NCBI GenBank assembly: GCA_900549485.1
Contig: UROG01000004.1
Span: 1-64,000, forward strand
DNA length: 64,000 bases
Source: an uncultured Eubacteriales bacterium
Lineage (GTDB): Bacteria > Bacillota > Clostridia > Oscillospirales > Oscillospiraceae
Direction of reading: 5' to 3'
Shown: piece after piece, positions 43,443-51,457 of the stretch
Numbering within the stretch: the stretch's first letter is position 1
Layout: every line of letters starts with the position of its first letter
Notes under the pieces: generated by a model
Databases searched by the model: none
Told to the model about the DNA's origin: nothing
What the model saw: the letters and a program-made list of their open reading frames with translations, nothing else
Translations under genes and position numbers: made by a program

Positions 43443-43817
43443 ATGGATATCACGGAATACTACGAGCTTATCGAAAGGCGGGCGGATATGCCCGAGGGGG
43501 CGGATTTTTCCGTTACTCTTCAGGACGGTTCAATGGAGCCGTTTTTTCCGTCGGGCGCGGAGGTATACATATCCGTCTCCCATACGCCGGAGGAGTTTGA
43601 AGCGGCGGTTTTTCTGTACGAGGGAAAAATACTCTGCCGTCAGTGGTGCGAGGATTTTGCCGGAACGCTCTATCTTCTCCCCGCCAATCCCGCGTACCGG
43701 GACGGCTGCGCCGCAGTTCCGCTGTGGCTGCGTGACAAATGTCTCTGCCTCGGAAGCGTCATATCCGGCGGAAAGCTGCCGCGTCCCGTATATTTCCGTG
43801 ACAGCAGTGGGAAATAA
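43443..43817 (+). CDS. Stand-alone S24/S26 (LexA/signal peptidase-like) domain protein lacking the general-base lysine
   Basis: 124 residues, start ATG after GGCGGTGAAGGA. DGSMEPFFPSGAEVYI (28-43) is the serine motif of the LexA/UmuD/signal peptidase fold, with S30 as nucleophile, and LLPANPAYRDG is the later conserved strand. The strand that should carry the general-base lysine reads GKILCRQW, so arginine (R66) stands in that place. There is no DNA-binding domain and no membrane helix. It is either inactive and used for binding, or an altered protease. It precedes a STAS-domain gene that has its own promoter. Confidence 0.75.
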   Translation: MDITEYYELIERRADMPEGADFSVTLQDGSMEPFFPSGAEVYISVSHTPEEFEAAVFLYEGKILCRQWCEDFAGTLYLLPANPAYRDGCAAVPLWLRDKCLCLGSVISGGKLPRPVYFRDSSGK

Positions 43818-43829
43818 AGCAGAAAAATC

Positions 43830-43858
43830 TTTACTTCTGTAAGTAAATCATATATAAT
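43830..43858 (+). promoter_or_regulatory. Promoter for the STAS gene and possibly the envelope gene cluster
   Basis: TTTACT (43830-43835), 17-base spacer, consensus TATAAT (43853-43858), 33 bases before the STAS ATG. No clearer promoter is seen before 44331. Confidence 0.65.
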
Positions 43859-43891
43859 TGATTAAATAACAGCCGTCATCCGGAGGGTAAA

Positions 43892-44188
43892 ATGGACATA
43901 ACAAAAAATGTAAACGGAAGCGCACTCAACATCGCTCTGGCGGGCCGCCTCGATACAATTACGGCTCCCGCGCTTGATAAGGAGCTGAAGGACTCTCTGC
44001 CGGGGATCGAAACGCTTACCATTGACTTTTCAAAGCTTGAGTACATATCTTCTGCGGGGCTTCGCGTGCTGCTTGGCGCACAGAAGGTCATGAACAGACA
44101 GGGCAGCATGACGGTAAGCAATGTCAGCGAAAATATTATGGAGATATTTGAAATGACAGGCTTTTCCGATATCCTGACGATTGTCTGA
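43892..44188 (+). CDS. STAS-domain anti-sigma factor antagonist
   Basis: 98 residues, single STAS domain of the SpoIIAA/RsbV type. The phosphorylatable serine region is LEYISSAGLRVLLGAQK. Such proteins release a partner switch kinase/anti-sigma protein when dephosphorylated. GGAGG lies 5 bases before the ATG. No cognate anti-sigma kinase or phosphatase is adjacent. It is followed after 142 bases by the envelope gene cluster and may be a regulator of it, or just a neighbour. Confidence 0.88.
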   Translation: MDITKNVNGSALNIALAGRLDTITAPALDKELKDSLPGIETLTIDFSKLEYISSAGLRVLLGAQKVMNRQGSMTVSNVSENIMEIFEMTGFSDILTIV

Positions 44189-44330
44189 TAAGAAATGATT
44201 TTATAAACCGGGCAGGGGCAGTCATCAGGAACGGATGCACTGCCCCGAAGGTTTAAAGCGGCGGCGCATAATGAAACGTTCTCCGCTTTGCCGCGTACTG
44301 CATAGAAAAAAGAAAAAGGAGGCGACGGCA

Positions 44331-45116
44331 GTGGGAGAAAAGAAAACCATATATTATTCAAGAACATACCGCAGGCTCGGCGGCAATACGCTCGGCTGCG
44401 TTATCCAGATATGCCTTCTTACGATTCCCTTTCTGCTTGCCGTCCTTTTTCACATGGGCGATCTGACGCGCCTGATGTGCAAAGCCGTCAGGTATGTTTT
44501 TGCCGACGTATGCCCGGATATTTTTGTGTTCACCCAGACAAAGCGGTATAAGCCATACGGCGATATAAGCTTTATCGCCGCAGAAACCGTTTATCCGGAC
44601 TTCAATATGTGCCTTTGCAATCTCCTTGTCTCCGCCGCGCTCGCCGCGCTTATCGCGGCTATGCCGTGGCGCGGTAAGCCCATGGGCATATATCTTATCC
44701 TGAACATCTGCATACACCTTATAAGCAGCCTGTGGTTCCTGTTCGGCGGGGATAAGTTCCCGTACACCCTGTCGCAGTATTCGGAGCTTTATGTTCTTCA
44801 GGAGATAAGTATGCTGCTTATCTCCACGGTGATGCTGGGCGCGGTCACGGGGATAGTCGGAAACGGACACTTTTTAATAAAGCTGTCGGTTTCGGCAGGC
44901 TATATCATTTACGCGCTGATATTCGCCGCAGTGCGGTACATAGTCGTGCTGTACATAATGGCGAAATACTCCGTAATATACATGGCGGCGTTTTACTTTT
45001 CGCTCGGACCGCTGTTTGACTTTGTGAACATGGTCTTTTTCAGCGCGCTGTTTGTCAACCGCATGATACGTCTGTTCGGCACCGCCGCAGGAAGAGAGGC
45101 GTGGAAATGGGCATAA
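44331..45116 (+). CDS. Unrecognised polytopic membrane protein, first gene of the envelope cluster
   Basis: 261 residues from a GTG with AAGGAGG eight bases upstream; ATG codons at 44235 and 44271 are in frame but lack good sites. About six transmembrane helices, with a hydrophilic loop near 60-85 (FTQTKRYKPYGDIS). No family recognised. Its end overlaps the GT2 gene by ten bases, so it is translationally coupled to the synthase and probably assembles with it, for example as a companion channel or scaffold. Confidence 0.65.
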   Translation: MGEKKTIYYSRTYRRLGGNTLGCVIQICLLTIPFLLAVLFHMGDLTRLMCKAVRYVFADVCPDIFVFTQTKRYKPYGDISFIAAETVYPDFNMCLCNLLVSAALAALIAAMPWRGKPMGIYLILNICIHLISSLWFLFGGDKFPYTLSQYSELYVLQEISMLLISTVMLGAVTGIVGNGHFLIKLSVSAGYIIYALIFAAVRYIVVLYIMAKYSVIYMAAFYFSLGPLFDFVNMVFFSALFVNRMIRLFGTAAGREAWKWA

Positions 45117-46372
45117 AGCTTATGCACGGCTACCTGCTTTTTGTCATTATCCTGATGCTCCTTTACACCGCAAGGCATTTTCTCTTTACGGTCGTGAGAC
45201 TTCTGGGCAGGCAGAGGCTCTATTACAACGACATAGTAACAAGCCGCATGAAAAGCGTCACGGTGATCATCCCCATGCACAACGAGGAGCAGGTGCTCGA
45301 CAATGTTCTGACGTCGCTGCTTGAATCCGATTATGACAGGGATCTTCTTGAGATAATCCCCGTCAACGACAATTCGACCGACAGGACCGGCGAAATGCTC
45401 GACGAGTACCACCGCAGATATGAGTTTATAAGGCCGCTGCACAGGAACTGCCCGAACCGCGGCAAGCCCGAGGGGCTGAACGACGCGATGAAGCTTGCCC
45501 GCGGCGAGATAATCGTGGTCTTCGACGCGGATTACCGTCCGGCGCGCAATATGCTCAAGCAGATCGCGCTTGCGTTTGAGGACCCTCAGGTCGGCGCGGT
45601 CATGGGGCGTGTCATACCGTACAATGCGAACAAGAATATGCTCACCCGCCTTATAAACCTTGAGCGCTCAGGCGGGTATCAGGTGGATCAGCAGGCGCGC
45701 TATACGCTCAGAGCCATTCCGCAGTACGGCGGGACGGTGGGCGGCTTCCGCAAGGATATCCTGCTGGAAACGGGCGGGTTCAACCCCAAGGTTCTGGCGG
45801 AGGATACGGAGCTTACGTTCAGACTTTTCACAAGCGGGTGGAAGGTCGTCTACGCCAACTCTGCAGAATGTTATGAGGAATCCCCCGAAACATGGAACGT
45901 GCGCGGAAGGCAGATACGCCGCTGGTCACGCGGACACAACGAGGTTTTCTTCCGCTATCTTATCCCGACCGTCGCTTCCCCGCATCTGAACCTTTTCCAG
46001 AAGATAGACGGGCTTTTCCTGCTGTTTATCTACACGGTGCCGGTGCTGCTGCTCATAGGCTGGGCGGTGTCGCTCGCCCTTTTCTTCCTCGGGGAGATGG
46101 ATTTCCTGGACGGCTGGTGGGTGCTGCTGTTCCTCGGGATATACAATTCCTTCGGCAACTTCGCGCCGTTTTTCGAGATAGGCGTATCGCTTATCATAGA
46201 CGGGCTTCCGGGCGAGGCGATGCTGCTGCCGCTGATGCTTTTCAATTTCTTCTTCTATATGTGGAATATTTCCCTCGGCTTTTTCGACGCCGTGGTGGAC
46301 GTGGTGAGCGGCAGAGGCGTCAAATGGGACAAGACCATACGCTTCGCCGGTAAGAAAGGGGCGGGGAAATGA
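45107..46372 (+). CDS. Processive GT2 family glycosyltransferase (cellulose/hyaluronan synthase-like)
   Basis: 421 residues from ATG 45107 (GAGAGG at 7 bases). One N-terminal helix, a cytosolic GT-A domain, and three or four C-terminal helices. Catalytic pattern complete: VNDNSTDRT (D88), FDADYRP (DxD at 140-142), AEDTEL (E232/D233) and RQIRRWSRG, the QxxRW motif (Q269-W273) of processive synthases. It has no PilZ domain, so cyclic-di-GMP control is not indicated within the chain. It should polymerise a sugar nucleotide and thread the chain outward. Stop overlaps the next gene by four bases. Confidence 0.9.
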   Translation: MGIKLMHGYLLFVIILMLLYTARHFLFTVVRLLGRQRLYYNDIVTSRMKSVTVIIPMHNEEQVLDNVLTSLLESDYDRDLLEIIPVNDNSTDRTGEMLDEYHRRYEFIRPLHRNCPNRGKPEGLNDAMKLARGEIIVVFDADYRPARNMLKQIALAFEDPQVGAVMGRVIPYNANKNMLTRLINLERSGGYQVDQQARYTLRAIPQYGGTVGGFRKDILLETGGFNPKVLAEDTELTFRLFTSGWKVVYANSAECYEESPETWNVRGRQIRRWSRGHNEVFFRYLIPTVASPHLNLFQKIDGLFLLFIYTVPVLLLIGWAVSLALFFLGEMDFLDGWWVLLFLGIYNSFGNFAPFFEIGVSLIIDGLPGEAMLLPLMLFNFFFYMWNISLGFFDAVVDVVSGRGVKWDKTIRFAGKKGAGK

Positions 46373-48096
46373 CGGTTTATATTCTCATTTTTCTTGTTAT
46401 GCTCTCCCTGCCGGTCGTTTCCGCGCTTGTTTATATGCGCACAAGGGAATGTAAGACGCTGCTGATCCGGCAGGATTACGTAAAGGACGTGCGCTTTTTC
46501 GGACACAGCTTCTCGCAGTTGGTCGAAAAGGGTCTTGAAAGCATGAGCGGCGGGGTCATTCATCTGTCGCGTGACGAGCAGGTGCTGGAGCTTGACGGCA
46601 GTCAGCGTTTTGACGCCGGTCCCGTCGAAAAGCTTGTCATTGTGCGCGGACGCACGTTTTCCCCAAAGGGCAGATCAATCGAATTTCTTAAAGAAATATA
46701 CTGCACCGACAATGCCTATCTGCTGGCAAAGGATATCAAGCTGCGTGCAATATACAGCAAGAAACGCCTGCTTTTCGGCAACGGGGTCAGAATAGTCCGC
46801 TGGGCGGACGCCGAGGGCGCGGTTTCGGTATACGACGGCTGCGATCTCGGGAGCAGCGTTTCGAGCGGGGAGCAGCTTATAATCGGCTTCGACTGCCGCT
46901 TTCACCGGCTCTATGCCCCGCTTATCCGTCTGGGACAGCGCCCGGATGAACCTGACACATATCCCGAAAAGCGCGATGCGCGGATATTCCGTATGTCGTG
47001 CGCAGGTAAGCCGCTTTTTCACGTGCGCTATGTCACGGAGGATATGCGCTGCGAGGACGGGACGGTTCCTTACACGGTCATGACGAAGCACGACCTCAAG
47101 GTGCTTGACGGTCTTATCGTCCGCGGCGATATCCACAGCGACGGGGCTGTACGCATAATGGACAACGCCGTTGTGCTTGGCAACGTTTTTGCCGAGAAGC
47201 TTATCTCCATCGGGCGCGGCGCGTCGGTGCTCGGGAATGTGTTTACACAGGGAGATATCGTATTTGAAGCCGGTTCCGGCGTCGGTCAGCCCGGCAGGAC
47301 AAGCTCCGTCGTCGCACGCGGAAGCATACGCTTCGCCGGGGAAAACAACGTATACGGATACATTGTCTCGGAAGCCGGCGGAAAAACCGCGGAGCGCCGC
47401 GATGAAGGCGGCGGGAAGATAAAATTCTGTCTGCCCGCGCCGATCTCATACCCTGCCGCAGCCGTCTTTGCCGACGCGGATGAATACGCCGCAGCGGGCT
47501 GTCAGGGGCTTCGCCGCAACCCTAATATACGTGAAGCGGTAATTCCCGACGGGGCGGAAATAATTCCGGAAAGTCAGTTTTTCTCCTGCGCGGCGCTTGA
47601 AAAGCTCTCTCTTCCGGAGAGCATAACGGCAATAGGCGCATACGCCTTTGCCGACTGCGGAAATCTCACCGTCAACGCCGATTTTTCGGCGCTTCCGCTT
47701 ACGTTTATAGGCACCTCGGCGTTTGAAAACTGCAAGCGCCTTACCGTATCGGGCTTTCCGGAAACGCTGCAAAGCGTTGAAGGCGCGGCGTTTGCCGGAT
47801 GCCGTTCGATAAGCTCCGTCCGCTTTCTGCCGTCCGCGGCATTGAAAAAGGTCGGCGATCACGCGTTTCGCGGCTGCACGGGGCTTACGGAAGCATTTCT
47901 GCCTGACGGTACGGAATATGTGGGCGTCAGCGCGTTCGCGGGATGTGAAAGCCTGTGCGTCGTCTCCGTACCGGAAACGCTTGCAGATCAGCCGGGGATC
48001 GCGGAGCTTCCGCGTATCTGTCCGGACGCAAAGCTCATCCTCCGCAAAAATTCGCCGCAGGCAGCGAGAAAGGAGACAGGTTGTGAAAAGCAGTAA
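46369..48096 (+). CDS. Bactofilin-like and BspA leucine-rich-repeat fusion protein
   Basis: 575 residues. N-terminal helix (4-22) anchors the protein. Residues ~245-340 show a bactofilin-like beta-helix: short repeats of the type LDGLIVRGDIHSDGAV and GRGASVLGNVFTQGDI. Residues ~390-545 are BspA-type LRR_5 repeats (EKLSLPESITAIGAYAFADC, SVEGAAFAGCRS, KKVGDHAFRGC). The region between 60 and 240 is unassigned. Such a fusion could be a membrane-bound scaffold that positions the synthase. Overlaps both neighbours, so it belongs to the same translation unit. Confidence 0.78.
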   Translation: MTVYILIFLVMLSLPVVSALVYMRTRECKTLLIRQDYVKDVRFFGHSFSQLVEKGLESMSGGVIHLSRDEQVLELDGSQRFDAGPVEKLVIVRGRTFSPKGRSIEFLKEIYCTDNAYLLAKDIKLRAIYSKKRLLFGNGVRIVRWADAEGAVSVYDGCDLGSSVSSGEQLIIGFDCRFHRLYAPLIRLGQRPDEPDTYPEKRDARIFRMSCAGKPLFHVRYVTEDMRCEDGTVPYTVMTKHDLKVLDGLIVRGDIHSDGAVRIMDNAVVLGNVFAEKLISIGRGASVLGNVFTQGDIVFEAGSGVGQPGRTSSVVARGSIRFAGENNVYGYIVSEAGGKTAERRDEGGGKIKFCLPAPISYPAAAVFADADEYAAAGCQGLRRNPNIREAVIPDGAEIIPESQFFSCAALEKLSLPESITAIGAYAFADCGNLTVNADFSALPLTFIGTSAFENCKRLTVSGFPETLQSVEGAAFAGCRSISSVRFLPSAALKKVGDHAFRGCTGLTEAFLPDGTEYVGVSAFAGCESLCVVSVPETLADQPGIAELPRICPDAKLILRKNSPQAARKETGCEKQ

Positions 48097-49189
48097 AACA
48101 CTCCGGTATTTTTCCGTCCTTCTCCCCATGCTTGCGTTTGCCGCGGTTTGCACGGTTTTGCAGGGCTTTGTCCGCGGTCAGTCGGAAAACGCCGCGTCAT
48201 CTCCTCCGCCTCTTGAGGCGGGCGAAAAATACAACTCCTGCGGTCTTCCCGGCAATGCCGCGCTTTCCGATAAAATTATTGCTCAGGGCGGCAGTTGGGT
48301 CGCTTTTGAGGACAGGATAATCTGCCTGAACGTCAGCGCGCCGGAAAGCGTCGGCTACGCCGCCGAAAAAGCGGAAGACCTTCTGAAAGCCGTCCCCTCG
48401 ATAGAGCGCTTTTGCATCATGCCGATCCCGGAACGGGCGGTATTTGAAACCGGCTTTGAAGACAGCCGCGAACGCTACTGCACATTCGTCGAGGAGCTTG
48501 GAAGCGCCGTTGGAGACGGCGTGACCGTGATAGATCCGCTTCCCGGGCTTGACGCCCACTCGGATGAGTTTATCTATTACCGCACGGAAAACTCGTGGAC
48601 GATGCGCGGGGCGTTTTACGGGGCGCAGGCTTTCCGCAGTGCGCTCGGGTACGCGCCCGATGATCTGAACGCCTACCGCACATATATGCTGGGCAGCTTC
48701 TTCGGCGATGCTTATTCGGCAGCCATGTCCGACGGCATTGCCGAAACGGCAGACGCCGCTTTGCAGTCTATCAAGCCTGACCCGTTCTATATTTACCTCA
48801 TAGGCACGAACCCCAACAGGGAAGAACTGACATTCAAAAACAAATCCGGTGAGGAGCAGACCGAAAGAAGAAGGACTATCCAGCTCAACGGCTACGGTCC
48901 CTCCGCCGTGATAGGCGGTACGTACCGGCACAGCGCGATCGACGGCAGCGGCGAGGGCAGTCTTCTCTTTCTCACCGACTCCGCCGGAGATATGCTTATA
49001 TCCTATCTGTCGGAAATGTACGAAAAAATATACGCAGTGAGTATTTCATCCGACAAGGACTTTCCGCAGAATATCGGCAGCATCTGCGAAACCTACGGTA
49101 TACGCACAGTGCTGTGGGCGCAGGCGCAGACGAGACTTGGCGACAGGTCTTATATGCGCGCACTCAACGGATTGGACGGTGCGCCATGA
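48083..49189 (+). CDS. Degenerate DHHW/AlgJ-AlgX-like (SGNH-type) exported protein
   Basis: 368 residues, GTG start with GGAG 7 bases upstream. N-terminal signal anchor (8-28). The order of segments follows DHHW-family proteins related to alginate O-acetylation: FCIMPIPERAVFE, then YYRTENSWTMRGAFYGA where a TDHHW motif is expected, then FLTDSAGDMLISYL with the serine motif. In the second segment the usual Asp-His-His-Trp is Glu-Asn-Ser-Trp (169-172), so catalytic residues appear lost. It may bind rather than acetylate the glycan. Overlaps the next gene (ATGA). Confidence 0.7.
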   Translation: MKSSKTLRYFSVLLPMLAFAAVCTVLQGFVRGQSENAASSPPPLEAGEKYNSCGLPGNAALSDKIIAQGGSWVAFEDRIICLNVSAPESVGYAAEKAEDLLKAVPSIERFCIMPIPERAVFETGFEDSRERYCTFVEELGSAVGDGVTVIDPLPGLDAHSDEFIYYRTENSWTMRGAFYGAQAFRSALGYAPDDLNAYRTYMLGSFFGDAYSAAMSDGIAETADAALQSIKPDPFYIYLIGTNPNREELTFKNKSGEEQTERRRTIQLNGYGPSAVIGGTYRHSAIDGSGEGSLLFLTDSAGDMLISYLSEMYEKIYAVSISSDKDFPQNIGSICETYGIRTVLWAQAQTRLGDRSYMRALNGLDGAP

Positions 49190-50676
49190 GCGGTCTTATC
49201 TGTTCGTTCTTCTCCCTGTTTGCGGAGAAAACGGGGGTCGCCGGAAAGCTCGCTGTCAGCGGAACGGACCGCGTGTTGATGCTGCTCCTCGGGGCGTTTC
49301 TTGTCCTGCTCGGCATAAAGCTTTACCGGATCGTCAACTGCGTGTCCGTATTCTGCGGCACGGCAATAGTCATCTGTATGCTGATGGGAGGCAGATACGG
49401 CTGGGGAACGGTCGTGACGGCGTTCACCATACTCGGCTTTTTGCTCGGCGCAATGATATACTGCCGGAAGCTTTTCGGCGCGGTCATGTTCGCCGTGCTG
49501 ACGGCCGCCGGTATTGCGTGGAGTCTGTATCCGGTGTGGCAGTGCGCTTGTATTGCAGGCGCTCTCGCCGGTATATTCACGGCGCTCTTTCCCCTCGCGG
49601 GGATCACGTTTTTCACCTCGCTCATGGGCGGGGTGCTGATAAAGGAGCAGATTCAGTCCGTAATCTCCTATCCCCTGCTTATTCTCATAGCGGCGGCCGG
49701 CACAGCGTTTCAGCTTCTGCTGTTCGGTCGGAAGCAGACATTGTTTACACGCACAATGCCGGACAGGCTTTCCGTATGGCTGAGGGGACGGAAAAGCGCC
49801 GCCGTTCAGCCGTCGGTACGGTGCGAAGCGTCCGACCCGACATTTATTTTCCCGCAGAAAATGCCTGTCCCGCACGCCGATGCTCCGGCGGTAAGTGAAA
49901 GAAACGCCGCAGCCGATGAAAATGCGGCGCCTCCCGCCGAATCCGTCAGAACGCCGGACACTTCTCCGGCCGTGTTCCCGAAGGAGCTAAGCGAATCACG
50001 CGCCGTGTTCCGCAAGGAGATAAAATACATCATCCCCCGCCGGGAGGCATTGACCATTCAGAACACGCTCGACAAGATCATGAGCCGCGACGCGAACGGG
50101 ATCAACGGGAGCTACCGCATCCGCTCGCAATATTACGACTCCGTATATGACCGCGACCTTGCGGACAATCTGGCGGGTTTATACGAAAAGCGCAAGATAC
50201 GCCTGAGGATATACTCGCCCGAGGACAAAACCGCAAAGCTTGAGTACAAATGCAAAAACGGCGCGGACGGCGTAAAATACTCGCTCTGCGTTTCCCATGA
50301 AGAAGCAACGCGTATGGAGCGGGGCGACTTCTCGTTTCTTCTTGATCGCAGTGAAGAGCTTGCCATGCGGCTTTATATGCGTCTGACGGAGGGCGCGTAT
50401 ACCCCGAAATCCATAATCGAATACCAAAGACTTGCTTTTCTTTATCCTGCCGGTGACGTGCGCATAACGTTCGACACCGACATCCGCGGCAGCGGGTATC
50501 CCTACGGTCTGTTCGGAGATATCTGCACATTCCCGCTCAGCAGCAGCGAACAGGTTCTGATGGAAGTGAAATACACCGGCTATCTGCCCGATGAGCTGCG
50601 GCGAGTTCTGAACGCCGTTGACGATCTCTGCACCGCCAACAGCAAATACTCTGCGGCAAGGCTGACATGCACATAA
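49186..50676 (+). CDS. Fusion of a TMEM198-like membrane domain and a VTC polyphosphate polymerase-like domain
   Basis: 496 residues. Residues ~28-180 contain about six or seven helices of the TM7S3/TM198-like kind (GGRYGWGTVVTAFTILGFLLG). After a Pro/Ala-rich linker (~200-270) comes a VTC domain (~275-496). Its tunnel residues are visible as basic and acidic strands: RKEIKYIIP, YRIRSQYYDS, KIRLRIY, LEYKCKNG, IEYQRLAF, RITFDTDIR, MEVKYTG and KYSAARL. In yeast VTC makes polyphosphate from ATP. In bacteria VTC domains commonly accompany DUF4956 and CotH, as here; the product is not established. Confidence 0.85.
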   Translation: MSGLICSFFSLFAEKTGVAGKLAVSGTDRVLMLLLGAFLVLLGIKLYRIVNCVSVFCGTAIVICMLMGGRYGWGTVVTAFTILGFLLGAMIYCRKLFGAVMFAVLTAAGIAWSLYPVWQCACIAGALAGIFTALFPLAGITFFTSLMGGVLIKEQIQSVISYPLLILIAAAGTAFQLLLFGRKQTLFTRTMPDRLSVWLRGRKSAAVQPSVRCEASDPTFIFPQKMPVPHADAPAVSERNAAADENAAPPAESVRTPDTSPAVFPKELSESRAVFRKEIKYIIPRREALTIQNTLDKIMSRDANGINGSYRIRSQYYDSVYDRDLADNLAGLYEKRKIRLRIYSPEDKTAKLEYKCKNGADGVKYSLCVSHEEATRMERGDFSFLLDRSEELAMRLYMRLTEGAYTPKSIIEYQRLAFLYPAGDVRITFDTDIRGSGYPYGLFGDICTFPLSSSEQVLMEVKYTGYLPDELRRVLNAVDDLCTANSKYSAARLTCT

Positions 50677-50755
50677 ATAAATTACCGGCAGAACAGAAAA
50701 ACAGCCGCAATACAAAGCGTTCTTCTATATACGGCTCGGAAAGGAACATAAGAAA

Positions 50756-51436
50756 ATGAGACAGTTTATTATTGAGAATCTGACAAACACGGAAGCGCTC
50801 AGCATGAAGATAATCATTATGAACAATGTGATCGCGCTTATCGCGGCGTTTTTCATAATGTTCACGTACAAAATTTCCCACACCGGCAGTCTGTACAGCC
50901 GGAAATTCAACGTCTCCCTCGGTTCTGTCACCATTATCACGACAATGATCATGAGCGTTATCAGCAACAATGTCGCGCTGTCTCTCGGTATGGTCGGCGC
51001 ACTGTCCATCATACGCTTCCGCACCGCCGTGAAGGACGTGCGCGACGCCACATTCATCTTCTGGGCGATCGCGGTGGGCATCGGGTGCGGCGTGTCGCAG
51101 TATGCGCTCATATCCGTAGGCTCGGTATTCCTGCTGCTGTTCCTTATCATTGCCGGAAAGGGCTTCACATCGTCTTCAAAGCTGCTTGTCATTCAGGGAA
51201 AGCTTACCGCGCTCAGCCGCATCGAAGCGGAGCTTGCAAGTTATTTTGACCGCGATATCCAGCCGTCCATGCGCAACGTGACCGACTCCGGCTTTGAGCT
51301 TGTATACTCCGTTGACGAGGCGCTTCTCCGCCGTGCGGCAAAGAAAAATCAGAGCGACATTTCAGAAAAGCTGATAAAAATCACCGGTGTTGAGCGCATC
51401 AACGTGATAGACCAGAAGGATGAGCTTTCCCAATAA
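50756..51436 (+). CDS. DUF4956 family membrane protein
   Basis: 226 residues. About four helices in the first 140 residues, including LGMVGALSIIRFRTAVKD and RDATFIFWAIAVGIGCG, the hallmark of DUF4956; then a cytoplasmic ferredoxin-like domain (~145-226, including RINVIDQKDE). Function of the family is unknown. It is repeatedly found beside VTC and CotH genes. GGAA/AAGAA lies before the ATG. 79 bases follow the VTC gene and 21 precede the CotH gene. Confidence 0.9.
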   Translation: MRQFIIENLTNTEALSMKIIIMNNVIALIAAFFIMFTYKISHTGSLYSRKFNVSLGSVTIITTMIMSVISNNVALSLGMVGALSIIRFRTAVKDVRDATFIFWAIAVGIGCGVSQYALISVGSVFLLLFLIIAGKGFTSSSKLLVIQGKLTALSRIEAELASYFDRDIQPSMRNVTDSGFELVYSVDEALLRRAAKKNQSDISEKLIKITGVERINVIDQKDELSQ

Positions 51437-51457
51437 GACCGTGCGGGAGGTAACGCT

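Noticed and set aside
43443..44188. Prophage remnant suggested by an S24/LexA-like protein
   Set aside because: No integrase, structural or other phage gene is near; neighbours have normal promoters and bacterial functions.
45107..46372. True bacterial cellulose synthase BcsA
   Set aside because: The processive GT2 motifs are present but there is no PilZ domain, no BcsB and the chain is much shorter, so the polymer cannot be called cellulose.
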